The translations under genes and the position numbers were made by a program. A model generated the notes under the pieces. The model worked only from the letters and a program-made list of their open reading frames with translations, ran no database searches and was not told the origin of the DNA. DNA of 64,000 bases from Ga0077527 sp964533495. GTDB lineage: Bacteria > Pseudomonadota > Gammaproteobacteria > Burkholderiales > SG8-41. Each line of letters starts with the position of its first letter. Position 1 is the stretch's first letter. The stretch lies in the NCBI GenBank assembly GCA_964533495.1, contig CAZHJU010000001.1:62001-126000 (forward strand), in the 5' to 3' direction. Of the stretch, positions 57,382 through 64,000 are shown piece by piece.

Positions 57382-57915
57382 ATGAAGCTCGTCATCCTCG
57401 ACCGCGACGGCGTGATCAACGAGGACAGCCCGTCGTACATCAAGAGTCCCGACGAGTGGAAGCCGATCCCCGGCAGCCTCGAGGCCATCGCGCTGCTCAA
57501 CCAGGCCGGATACCGGGTGCTGGTGGCCACCAACCAGTCCGGCGTCGGCCGCGGACTGTTCGAAATGGCGACGCTGAACGCGATCCACGACAAGATGCAC
57601 CGCGCGCTCGGCCTGGCCGGCGGCCGCCTCGACGGCATTTTCTACTGCCCGCACGCGCAGGACGCGAACTGCGGCTGCCGCAAGCCGAAACCGGGGCTGC
57701 TCGAGGAAATCTCGCGGCGTTTCGGCGTCGGCCTCGAAGGGGTGCCATTCATCGGCGACTCGCTGCGCGACCTGCAGGCCGCCACCGCGGTGGGGGCGCA
57801 ACCGGTGCTGGTGCTGACCGGCAAGGGCAAAAAGACGCGCGAGGACGGCGGCCTGCCGGAGGGCACCGTGGTCCACGACGACCTGGCCGCGGCCGTGCAC
57901 AGCCTGCTGCAATGA
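57382..57915 (+). CDS. gmhB: D-glycero-beta-D-manno-heptose 1,7-bisphosphate 7-phosphatase
   Basis: A 177-residue HAD phosphatase in the lipopolysaccharide heptose pathway. The HAD nucleophile motif LVILDRDGVINEDSPSYIKS, the VATNQSGVGRGLF motif, the zinc-binding YCPHAQDANCGCRKPKPG and FIGDSLRDLQAATAVGAQPV are intact. No clear Shine-Dalgarno precedes ATG 57382, where a heptamer repeat lies instead. The stop overlaps the plsC start (ATGA). Confidence 0.94.
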   Translation: MKLVILDRDGVINEDSPSYIKSPDEWKPIPGSLEAIALLNQAGYRVLVATNQSGVGRGLFEMATLNAIHDKMHRALGLAGGRLDGIFYCPHAQDANCGCRKPKPGLLEEISRRFGVGLEGVPFIGDSLRDLQAATAVGAQPVLVLTGKGKKTREDGGLPEGTVVHDDLAAAVHSLLQ

Positions 57916-58628
57916 TCCTGACCGCGCTGCGTTCCACCGTCTTCGCGGCCGTCCTGATTCTCGTCACTCCGGTGTTCGCGGCCATCGCGCTGCTGACCTT
58001 CCCGCTGCCGCCGCTGACGCGTTACCGCATCATCACCGTCTGGACCCGCTGCATCGTCTGGTCTCTGCGCGCCGTCTGCGGCATCCGCTACCGGGTCATC
58101 GGCGCCGAAAACATTCCGCGCGTGCCCTGCATCATCCTGTCCAAGCACCAGTCGGCCTGGGAGACGCTGGCCTTCCAGATGATTTTCCCGCCGCAGGTGT
58201 GGGTGCTGAAAAAGGAACTGCTGCGCGTGCCCTTTTTCGGCTGGGGACTGGCGATGCTGTCACCGATCGCGATCGACCGCAGCCTGCGCCGGGAAGCGCT
58301 GCAGCAGTTGATCGAGCAGGGGCGGCAGCGGCTGGACGCCGGCTTCTCCATCGTCATCTTTCCGGAGGGCACGCGCATTCCCCCCGGCAGCCGCGGCAAA
58401 TACCGTCCCGGCGGGGCGCGGCTGGCCGTGCAGACCGGCACCCCGGTGCTGCCGGTGGCGCACAACGCCGGCCTGCGCTGGGGGCGCAACGCCTTTCTGA
58501 AGCATCCGGGTCTGGTCACCGTCAGCATCGGCCCGCTGATCAGTCCGGAAGGCAGCGACGCGGAAACGCTGTCGGCCCGCGTCGAGCAATGGATCGAGGA
58601 CGAAATGCCGCAGCTCGATGCGCGCTGA
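57912..58628 (+). CDS. plsC: 1-acyl-sn-glycerol-3-phosphate acyltransferase
   Basis: A 238-residue membrane-associated acyltransferase making phosphatidic acid. An N-terminal helix (FAAVLILVTPVFAAIALLTF) precedes the catalytic motif SKHQSAWETL, a common HX4E variant of HX4D, and the binding motif VIFPEGTRIPPGSRGKYRPG. SPIAIDRSLRREALQQLI and LPVAHNAGLRW follow. It overlaps gmhB at its start and the next gene at its end. Confidence 0.93.
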   Translation: MILTALRSTVFAAVLILVTPVFAAIALLTFPLPPLTRYRIITVWTRCIVWSLRAVCGIRYRVIGAENIPRVPCIILSKHQSAWETLAFQMIFPPQVWVLKKELLRVPFFGWGLAMLSPIAIDRSLRREALQQLIEQGRQRLDAGFSIVIFPEGTRIPPGSRGKYRPGGARLAVQTGTPVLPVAHNAGLRWGRNAFLKHPGLVTVSIGPLISPEGSDAETLSARVEQWIEDEMPQLDAR

Positions 58629-59331
58629 ACGGACCGCCGAGCAGGCGATCGACCTCGCGGGCAACCGCATCGCCTACCGGCTGAACCGGTCGCCGCGCCG
58701 GCGCACCATCGCGCTGCTGATCGACGACCGCGGCCTGCGCGTGGCGGCGCCGCTGCGCGCGCCGCAGCGGGCCATCGACGATCTGCTGCGCGAACACGCG
58801 GCCTGGGTCATCCGCAAGGTCGGCGACTGGGAACGCAAAAGATCGGCGCCCCGGCTGTGGATCGCCGGCGAACGGATCATGCTGCAGGGCGCGCCGCTCA
58901 CGCTGGAGCCCTGCCCCGGCGTCGATCAACCGCGACTCGAAGGCGACCGCCTGCTGTTCGACGCCGCGCTCGATGCGCCGTCCGTCGAATCCGCCGTCCA
59001 TCGCTGGCTGAAGCAGCGCGCGCTGGCGCACTTCACCGCCCGCTGCCATGCCTACAGCGCGCAACTCGGCCTGCCGGCGCCCGCCGTGCGGCTGTCCAGC
59101 GCGCGCACGCGCTGGGGCAGTTGCCATGCCGGCGGCCGCATCCGCATGAACTGGCGGCTGATCCAGGTGCCGCAGGCATGGATCGACTATGTCGCCGCGC
59201 ACGAAGTCGCCCATCTGCACCAGATGAACCACTCGCCGGCCTTCTGGGAAACCGTCGCATTGCTGGTCTCCGATCACGCCGCGCGCCGGGCCGCGCTGCG
59301 GCGCGAAGCGCACCGTTACCTGCTGCCCTGA
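58618..59331 (+). CDS. YgjP-like (SprT/M48-type) metallopeptidase
   Basis: A 237-residue protein of the YgjP/DUF45 family. The zinc-protease motif is in VAAHEVAHLHQMNHSPAFWE (HExxH plus a following histidine), preceded by SSARTRWGSCHAGGRIRMNW, the typical upstream segment. Its cell role is not established. It overlaps plsC by 11 bases, so it is probably cotranslated. Confidence 0.88.
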   Translation: MRAERTAEQAIDLAGNRIAYRLNRSPRRRTIALLIDDRGLRVAAPLRAPQRAIDDLLREHAAWVIRKVGDWERKRSAPRLWIAGERIMLQGAPLTLEPCPGVDQPRLEGDRLLFDAALDAPSVESAVHRWLKQRALAHFTARCHAYSAQLGLPAPAVRLSSARTRWGSCHAGGRIRMNWRLIQVPQAWIDYVAAHEVAHLHQMNHSPAFWETVALLVSDHAARRAALRREAHRYLLP

Positions 59332-59357
59332 ACGGCGGTGCGGCGCGGGGCCTGTGC

Positions 59358-59363
59358 TACACT
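59358..59363 (+). promoter_or_regulatory. extended -10 box upstream of lptM-lysA
   Basis: TACACT preceded by TGC gives an extended -10 (TG-n-TACACT) 28 bases before the lptM GTG. The -35 is not clear. Confidence 0.45.
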
Positions 59364-59391
59364 GCCCGCCACTTTTCGCGCGAGCATTCCT

Positions 59392-59562
59392 GTGCGTCCG
59401 ACGCTGCCCAGAATCCCGTCCCTGATCCTGTTTCTGATGATCCTGTCCTTCGCGGGTTGCGGCTACAAGGGGCCGCTCTACCTGTCCAAGGACAAGCCCG
59501 CCGCGGCAAAGAAATCCGCGCCACAGCCGGTACCCGCGGCGGAACCCGTCCGCCAGCCATGA
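59392..59562 (+). CDS. lptM: LptM (YifL-type) small lipoprotein
   Basis: A 56-residue lipoprotein with signal FLMILSFAG then Cys (lipobox FAGC), followed by GYKGPLYLS, the hallmark of YifL/LptM. It assists maturation of the LPS translocon LptD. The start is GTG at 59392. The stop overlaps lysA (ATGA), a standard betaproteobacterial pair. Confidence 0.87.
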   Translation: MRPTLPRIPSLILFLMILSFAGCGYKGPLYLSKDKPAAAKKSAPQPVPAAEPVRQP

Positions 59563-60806
59563 ACGCCTTCGGTTACCGCAACGGCGAGCTGCACGCGGAA
59601 GACGTGCCGCTCAGCCGCATCGCCGCCGAGTTCGGCACGCCCTGCTATGTCTATTCGCGCGCCGCGCTGACCCGCGCCTGGCGCGAATTCGACGCCGCCT
59701 TTGCCGGCCGCGACCACCTGCTGTGTTACGCGGTGAAGGCCAATCCCAACCTCGGCGTACTCGACGTGTTCGCGCGCCTGGGCAGCGGCTTCGACATCGT
59801 GTCGGGCGGCGAGCTGGCCCGCGTCATCGCCGCCGGCGGCGATCCGCGCAAGGTGGTGTTCTCCGGCGTCGGCAAGACCGCCGCCGAGATGCGCCAGGCC
59901 CTGCAGGCCGGCATCCTCTGCTTCAACGTCGAATCCGCGGCCGAACTGGAATTGCTGAACCGGGTGGCCGGCGAGCTGGGGGTTGTTGCCCCGGTCAGCC
60001 TGCGGGTGAACCCGGACGTGGATGCCAGGACCCATCCCTACATCGCCACCGGGCTCAAGGAAAACAAGTTCGGCGTCGCCTACGACGAGGCGCTGGCGAC
60101 TTACCGCCGCGCGGGCACGCTGCCGCATCTGCGCATCGAAGGCGTCGACTGCCACATCGGCTCGCAGCTCACCGAGGTTGCCCCCTTCATCGCCGCGCTC
60201 GAGCGCGTGCTGGCGCTGGTCGATGCGCTGGAGCGCGACGGCATCGCCATCCGCCATCTCGACCTCGGCGGCGGACTGGGCATCCGTTACCGCGACGAAA
60301 CGCCGCCGCCGGTCGCGGATTATGCGCAGGCGCTGATCGCCGCGCTGGGCAACCGCCCGCAGAAACTGGTGTTCGAGCCGGGGCGCCTGCTCACCGGCAA
60401 CGCCGGGGTGCTGCTGTCCACCGTGCTTTACCTGAAGCCGGGCCAGGAAAAGAATTTTGCCATCGTCGACGCCGCGATGAACGACCTGATGCGCCCGGCC
60501 CTTTACGAAGCTTGGCACGACGTGCTGCCGCTGCGCGAAGCCGCCGCCGGGAACCGGCCCTACGACATCGTCGGCCCGGTCTGCGAGAGCGGCGACTTCC
60601 TCGCCCGGGATCGCCGGATCGCCGCCGGGCCCGGTGACGTCATCGCCATCGCATCGGCAGGCGCCTACGGCATGAGCATGTCATCGAACTACAACACCCG
60701 CCCGCGCGCGGCGGAGATCATGGTCGACGGCGGACAGGCGCACGTCGTGCGCGACCGCGAAACCGTCGCCATGCTGTTCGCCAACGAGCATCGTTTGCCG
60801 GAATGA
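59559..60806 (+). CDS. lysA: diaminopimelate decarboxylase
   Basis: A 415-residue PLP enzyme making lysine from meso-diaminopimelate. The PLP lysine is in LLCYAVKANPNLGVLDVFAR, with GFDIVSGGELARVIAAGGDP, VDCHIGSQLTEVAPF, LDLGGGLGIRY and the catalytic cysteine segment VGPVCESGDFLARDR. It overlaps lptM at its start. No cyaY gene follows within the window, though it often neighbours lysA. Confidence 0.96.
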   Translation: MNAFGYRNGELHAEDVPLSRIAAEFGTPCYVYSRAALTRAWREFDAAFAGRDHLLCYAVKANPNLGVLDVFARLGSGFDIVSGGELARVIAAGGDPRKVVFSGVGKTAAEMRQALQAGILCFNVESAAELELLNRVAGELGVVAPVSLRVNPDVDARTHPYIATGLKENKFGVAYDEALATYRRAGTLPHLRIEGVDCHIGSQLTEVAPFIAALERVLALVDALERDGIAIRHLDLGGGLGIRYRDETPPPVADYAQALIAALGNRPQKLVFEPGRLLTGNAGVLLSTVLYLKPGQEKNFAIVDAAMNDLMRPALYEAWHDVLPLREAAAGNRPYDIVGPVCESGDFLARDRRIAAGPGDVIAIASAGAYGMSMSSNYNTRPRAAEIMVDGGQAHVVRDRETVAMLFANEHRLPE

Positions 60807-60907
60807 CATTGTCAGCACCGCCGATCACGTACGATTTTCAGTACGGATGCGGTGTTGCCGCAAATCCACAGCCGCAATCGCTTGATCAAAAAAACTTGAC
60901 AAAGGTA

Positions 60908-60937
60908 TTGCATTTATTTTTCGCCCTAGCATAGAAT
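60908..60937 (+). promoter_or_regulatory. likely promoter of the lysine-rich peptide gene
   Basis: TTGCAT (60908-60913) and TAGAAT (60932-60937) are spaced 18 bases in an AT-rich leader. A perfect TTGACA (60896-60901) lies just upstream but is too far from TAGAAT. The transcript would carry a leader of about 105 bases. Confidence 0.55.
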
Positions 60938-61047
60938 TGGCGCACCGAACACGGTTCCCGTGATTTTTTTGCGATGATCGTGTGCTGGTAGTGCGGAACT
61001 TAAGCCGCATTCAGACGATGCCTAAGTTAACTTTCAAGGAGACGATT

Positions 61048-61116
61048 ATGGCAGCGAAGAAAAAAGCGAAAGCTAAAAAGAAAGTAGCCAAGAAGAAAGC
61101 AGCCAAGAAGAAGTAA
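61048..61116 (+). CDS. 22-residue lysine/alanine-rich histone H1-like peptide
   Basis: A tiny gene with a strong AAGGAGACG Shine-Dalgarno before the ATG, a likely promoter and a following terminator, so it is almost certainly expressed. The product has 13 Lys and 7 Ala among 22 residues, plus one Met and one Val, starting MAAKKKAKAKKK. It matches the DNA-binding tail of histone H1-like proteins and the N-terminus of the SWIB protein at 18535-18849. It probably binds DNA or RNA by charge. Confidence 0.8.
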   Translation: MAAKKKAKAKKKVAKKKAAKKK

Positions 61117-61130
61117 GTAGCAGGTAGTTC

Positions 61131-61159
61131 GCGAAGGCCGGGTAACCCCCGGCCTTCGC
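61131..61159 (+). terminator. intrinsic terminator
   Basis: A hairpin with GCGAAGGCCGGG and CCCGGCCTTCGC arms lies 15 bases after the lysine-rich peptide gene. Confidence 0.8.
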
Positions 61160-61257
61160 ATTTGGTGAACCCCGCAAGCCGGTCTTCTTTTACGCAGCAA
61201 CGGCGCACCGCGCATTCCGGCATCCCGTCTTCAGCGCATCCCTGCCATTCGGCGGAA

Positions 61258-61293
61258 TATAAAAAGTACTTTAAAAACAAGTACTTATATAAA
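61258..61293 (-). repeat. AT-rich interspersed repeat, copy 8
   Basis: TATAAAAAGTACTTTAAAA then ACAAGTACTTATATAAA. In reverse complement it reads TATAAGTACTTGTTTTTA, the family motif. It has two GTAC palindromes and lies between the convergent ends of the lysine-rich peptide gene and the anti-sigma gene. Confidence 0.7.
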
Positions 61294-61339
61294 CACTATC
61301 GCAAGCAGCACAGTTCTTCGCGACAGCGCCGCCCGGTCT

Positions 61340-62095
61340 TCAGGGATTCAGTTGCCGGTAAACGGCATCGGCGACACGCAGCAACTCCTCGCGCTCGGTT
61401 TCACCGGACAGCGCATAACCGAGACGGCCGTCGAGCCAGTAAAACACGCTGACGCCGTTCTCCCGCGCAAAGCGGAATGCCGTCTGCGCGCGGGCATCGC
61501 TGCCGGCGCGAACATACAGCGTCAGGCGCTGGCCCTTGATGTCCTGGTACATGAACTGCGCCGCCGGTCCGCGTTCACCGGGCAGCAGCCGTCCGCCGAC
61601 CAGCGAGTACCCCGACCTCGCAAGATGGGGAATCCTCAGGCTGGCACCGAGCCGTTTCGACAGCCAGCGCACGAGATGCGCTTCCTGGTCCGCGCCGACT
61701 TCGACCGGGTGCCGCACTTCCGGACTGTAAACCGCGTGCGCGACGGCGGCGACCCTCGCCAGGTACAGCGTCTGTACCCGTTCCGCCGCGACATGGGCAT
61801 GCAGCTGCCAGCCGGCGATCCCGCTCAGCAGCATCAGGGCGGCGACCGCCGCATGCCGGCGCCACGGCAATGCGGCGCCCTGTCGTCCGGGATGCAGGCG
61901 CGGCGGGACCGCTTCGGTCAGCAGCGAATCGAAGGCTGTCCGCAGCGCCGCCGCATGGCGGCGATAGGCGCCGATGCGCTGCGCATCGTCCTGATGCTGC
62001 GCCAGATGGTTTTCGACATCGGCCCTGCGCGCAGCCGGCAGGCGGCCGTCGACGTAGGCCTGCAGCTCGCTTTCGGTCACTGGGATTCCGCTCAT
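61340..62095 (-). CDS. membrane anti-sigma factor (ChrR/RsiW-like)
   Basis: A 251-residue protein whose N-terminal part (SELQAYVDGRLPAARRADVE and HLAQHQDDAQRIGAYRRH) resembles zinc-less anti-sigma domains: the H-x3-C-x2-C zinc motif is absent. A single transmembrane helix at about 80-97 (HAAVAALMLLSGIAGW) precedes a periplasmic domain. Its ATG overlaps the sigma gene stop (TGATG), the usual coupling of an ECF sigma and its inhibitor. The signal sensed is unknown. Confidence 0.85.
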   Translation of the reverse strand: MSGIPVTESELQAYVDGRLPAARRADVENHLAQHQDDAQRIGAYRRHAAALRTAFDSLLTEAVPPRLHPGRQGAALPWRRHAAVAALMLLSGIAGWQLHAHVAAERVQTLYLARVAAVAHAVYSPEVRHPVEVGADQEAHLVRWLSKRLGASLRIPHLARSGYSLVGGRLLPGERGPAAQFMYQDIKGQRLTLYVRAGSDARAQTAFRFARENGVSVFYWLDGRLGYALSGETEREELLRVADAVYRQLNP

Positions 62096-62616
62096 TTGAC
62101 GACCTTCAGCGGCGCATTGCTGTCCGGCAGACCCTGCAGCAGCCGGCGCAGGCGTTCCCTGCCGCGCGACAGCCGCGACATCACGGTGCCGATGGGCACA
62201 TCGAGCACATGCGCGGCCTCGTCATAGGTCATCTGCTCCAGTCCCACCAGCAGCAGCACGGCGCGCTGCTCTTCCGGCAGCGACTGCAGCGCCACGTCGA
62301 GATCGCGGATTTCCAGCCGGTCGCCCGCCTGCGGCTGCGGCAAATCGGCGGCGGAAACGTCCAGCGGCACCGTCCTCGTGGCCGCGGCGCTGCGCACCTG
62401 GTTGACGAATACGTTGTGCATGACGGTGAACAGCCAAGCCCGCAGGTCGCTGCCTTCGCGCCACAGCTCACGCTTGACCAGCGCCCGCTCCAGCGCATCC
62501 TGCACCAGGTCATCGGCGGCGCTGGCATCCCCGGTCAGCGCCCGCGCATAACGGCGCAGGCGCGGGATGTACTGCATGGCCTGGGTAGCAAACATGTCGG
62601 ATGCCGGTCGGGTCAC
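62092..62616 (-). CDS. ECF-family RNA polymerase sigma factor
   Basis: A 174-residue sigma factor. Region 2 includes DLVQDALERALVKRELWREG and DLRAWLFTVMHNVFVNQVRS. Region 4 includes LPEEQRAVLLLVGLEQMTYD and VLDVPIGTVMSRLSRGRERL. The GTG start at 62616 is preferred because AGGAGG sits nine bases upstream. ATG at 62595 and a longer GTG frame to 62637 are alternatives. It overlaps its anti-sigma gene. Its regulon may include the flavoprotein reductase next to it. Confidence 0.9.
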   Translation of the reverse strand: MTRPASDMFATQAMQYIPRLRRYARALTGDASAADDLVQDALERALVKRELWREGSDLRAWLFTVMHNVFVNQVRSAAATRTVPLDVSAADLPQPQAGDRLEIRDLDVALQSLPEEQRAVLLLVGLEQMTYDEAAHVLDVPIGTVMSRLSRGRERLRRLLQGLPDSNAPLKVVK

Positions 62617-62651
62617 CTGCTGTCGCCTCCTGAACACCGGGCCGGGCCGGC

Positions 62652-64000
62652 TTATTCCCCGGCGCCTGCCGCGGCAGGCGCCGGAAACACGTGCTTCGTC
62701 ATGCCCCAGCGCGCCGCCAGCGTTTCCACCGCATTGAGGATTTCCTCGGCGCGCGCCGGATGATTGTAAGCGGCCGACGCCAGCCGCGACAGGGCCTGCG
62801 GGGTGCCGAACTCCATCCCCAGCAGGCCGATCAGCTCGCCGGCGCCGCGTCCGGCGATCTCGGCGCCCAGCGCGCGGCCGCTGTCGAGATCCGCGACCAG
62901 GCGCAGGAATCCGCCATGTTCTCCGGCAGCCAGCGCCGCGGGGTTGAAATCAAACGAAGTGAAACCGGCCGCAGGTTCCAGGCCCTGCGTCTCCGCCTCG
63001 TCCTCGCCCAGGCCGACACGCGCCAGTTCCAGCGCGGAGTACAGCACCTGCGGCACCTGTTCGTCCCGGCGCGGTCGACTGCCGGGATCGAGGATGTCGG
63101 ACACCGCCACCGCGGCATCGGCCAGCGCATGGTTGGCGCTCATGCCGGGGTTCGCGACATCGCCGATGGCGTGAATGCCGGGCGCGGCGCGGTTGTATCC
63201 GTCGACGACGACATGACCCTGCGCGCCGGTCGCGATGCCGGCGCGCCCGAGGTCCAGCCCTTCCGTGCAGGGGCGGCGCCCGGTGCCGGCCAGCACCCAG
63301 TCGACGACGAGCCGGTCGCCGTCGCCCAGGGTCAGGATGACGCCGTCATCCGTCACCTCCGCAGCGCTGATGCGCCCCTGCAATCGCGGCGCAATCCCGG
63401 CACCGGCCAGCGCCTCGCGCAAAGCCGCCCGCGCCGGCACGCTGAATGCGGACGACGACAGCGGCTCGCGCCCGGTCAGCCAGGTCACGTCGAGACCGAG
63501 CTGGCGGAGGATGAACGCCATCTCCGTGCCGACCGCGCCGGAACCCAGCACCGCCACGCGCCGGCCCGGCGGCGGCGGCACATCGAACAGGTCGTCCGTC
63601 GTCAGGATCCGCCCCGGAACCCGCCGCAGCGGTTGCGGCAGCCAGGGCTGCGAACCGGTGGCAATGATGATGTGCCCGGCCCCGACCGGAGCATCGCCCA
63701 CGCACAGCGACCGCGGGCCGTCGAAACGCGCATGGCCGTGCAGGCGCACGATGCCCAACCGGCCGAGGTAATCGGCATAACTGTCGCGCACCGTGTCGAC
63801 GATTCGCCGCTGGTGACGCCAGGCCTGCGGAAAATCGGCGGACAGGGTGCCGCCGATGCCGCGTTCCGGATACGCCGTTGCATCGGCGATGACGCAGGCG
63901 CTGTGGTACCAGGCCTTTTTCGGCACGCAGCCGCGGTTGAGGCAGGTGCCGCCCCAGCTGCTTTTCTCGATGATCGCCACCTTCAGGCCGCGCAGGGCCG
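62652..64000 (-). CDS. dihydrolipoamide dehydrogenase-like pyridine nucleotide-disulfide oxidoreductase (N-terminus cut by window end)
   Basis: A flavoprotein with the redox-active pair in SSWGGTCLNRGCVPKKAWYH, NAD-binding VAVLGSGAVGTEMAFILRQL, GRRPCTEGLDLGRAGI, and IHAIGDVANPGMSANHALAD. The dimerisation domain ends with a NHPARAEEIL segment resembling the catalytic His-Glu region. The first FAD motif lies beyond the window. It could be a Lpd, a mercuric-reductase-like or a glutathione-type enzyme; no mer or 2-oxoacid dehydrogenase genes are near. The sigma factor gene starts only 35 bases downstream of its stop. Confidence 0.85.
   Translation of the reverse strand, partial: ALRGLKVAIIEKSSWGGTCLNRGCVPKKAWYHSACVIADATAYPERGIGGTLSADFPQAWRHQRRIVDTVRDSYADYLGRLGIVRLHGHARFDGPRSLCVGDAPVGAGHIIIATGSQPWLPQPLRRVPGRILTTDDLFDVPPPPGRRVAVLGSGAVGTEMAFILRQLGLDVTWLTGREPLSSSAFSVPARAALREALAGAGIAPRLQGRISAAEVTDDGVILTLGDGDRLVVDWVLAGTGRRPCTEGLDLGRAGIATGAQGHVVVDGYNRAAPGIHAIGDVANPGMSANHALADAAVAVSDILDPGSRPRRDEQVPQVLYSALELARVGLGEDEAETQGLEPAAGFTSFDFNPAALAAGEHGGFLRLVADLDSGRALGAEIAGRGAGELIGLLGMEFGTPQALSRLASAAYNHPARAEEILNAVETLAARWGMTKHVFPAPAAAGAGE

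Noticed and set aside
61011..61280. Minus-strand frame with Phe- and Leu-rich stretches over the lysine-rich peptide gene
   Set aside because: The hydrophobic runs are just the complement of AAG/AAA lysine codons; the plus strand has a Shine-Dalgarno, promoter and terminator.

Overview
The window is a roughly 64 kb piece of a GC-rich (estimated mid-60s % G+C) betaproteobacterial chromosome, most likely Burkholderiales or a close relative. This rests on gene order (rpe-gph-trpEGDC, rplM-rpsI-argC-bactofilin-erpA-anmK-M23-tyrS, miaB-phoH-ybeY-corC-lnt-glyQS-gmhB-plsC), a Bug-type solute-binding protein beside an MmgE/PrpD enzyme, and a double-length UvrA with four ABC modules. It is mostly housekeeping sequence. 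I see no phage, insertion sequence, CRISPR array or rRNA operon. There is one tRNA (CAU anticodon).

Layout. 1-4.8 kb: the tail of a LysR regulator, a decayed LysR pseudogene, and a small catabolic operon (Bug protein, MmgE/PrpD, alpha/beta hydrolase). 5-8 kb: a Cache-HAMP-GAF-HD-GYP sensor. 8.2-13.9 kb: double-length uvrA carrying two kinds of interspersed repeat inside its reading frame. 13.9-20.9 kb: small accessory genes (ankyrin, META, pirin, pdxH, two transporters, a SWIB/histone-like protein, DUF72, msrA). 20.9-30.7 kb: fbp, tyrS, M23 peptidase, anmK, erpA, bactofilin, argC, rpsI, rplM, a YdcF-like protein and OsmC. 30.7-36.7 kb: minus-strand rpe-gph-trpEGDC-coq7. 36.8-39.2 kb: apaG, a methyltransferase and mltA, with a probable tiny antisense membrane-protein gene. 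39.4-45.7 kb: a second-messenger cluster with a GAF-GAF-PAS adenylate/guanylate cyclase, a degenerate GGDEF-EAL protein, an HD-GYP protein with an altered HD motif, and a class-II-PDE-like metallohydrolase. 45.8-48.4 kb: TonB-like protein, dsbC, ubiH-type hydroxylase. 48.5-60.8 kb: tRNA, miaB, phoH, ybeY, corC, lnt (frameshifted), glyQS, gmhB, plsC, a YgjP-like protease, lptM, lysA. 61-64 kb: a 22-residue lysine-rich peptide gene, an anti-sigma/ECF-sigma pair, and a pyridine nucleotide-disulfide reductase cut by the window end.

The most unusual signal is a family of short, extremely AT-rich repeats: eight copies near 404, 1576, 12930, 21959, 29451, 39283, 52652 and 61258. They share a TTGTTTTTATT core, often next to a GTAC palindrome, and stand out sharply from the GC-rich background. 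Four copies carry the stop codon of a neighbouring gene, a fifth carries the stop of the decayed LysR frame, and one copy is translated inside uvrA. The second notable signal is the 39.4-45.7 kb cluster. It places likely cAMP/cGMP synthesis and breakdown next to two c-di-GMP-type proteins that have lost key catalytic residues, which suggests a crosstalk module with non-enzymatic receptors.
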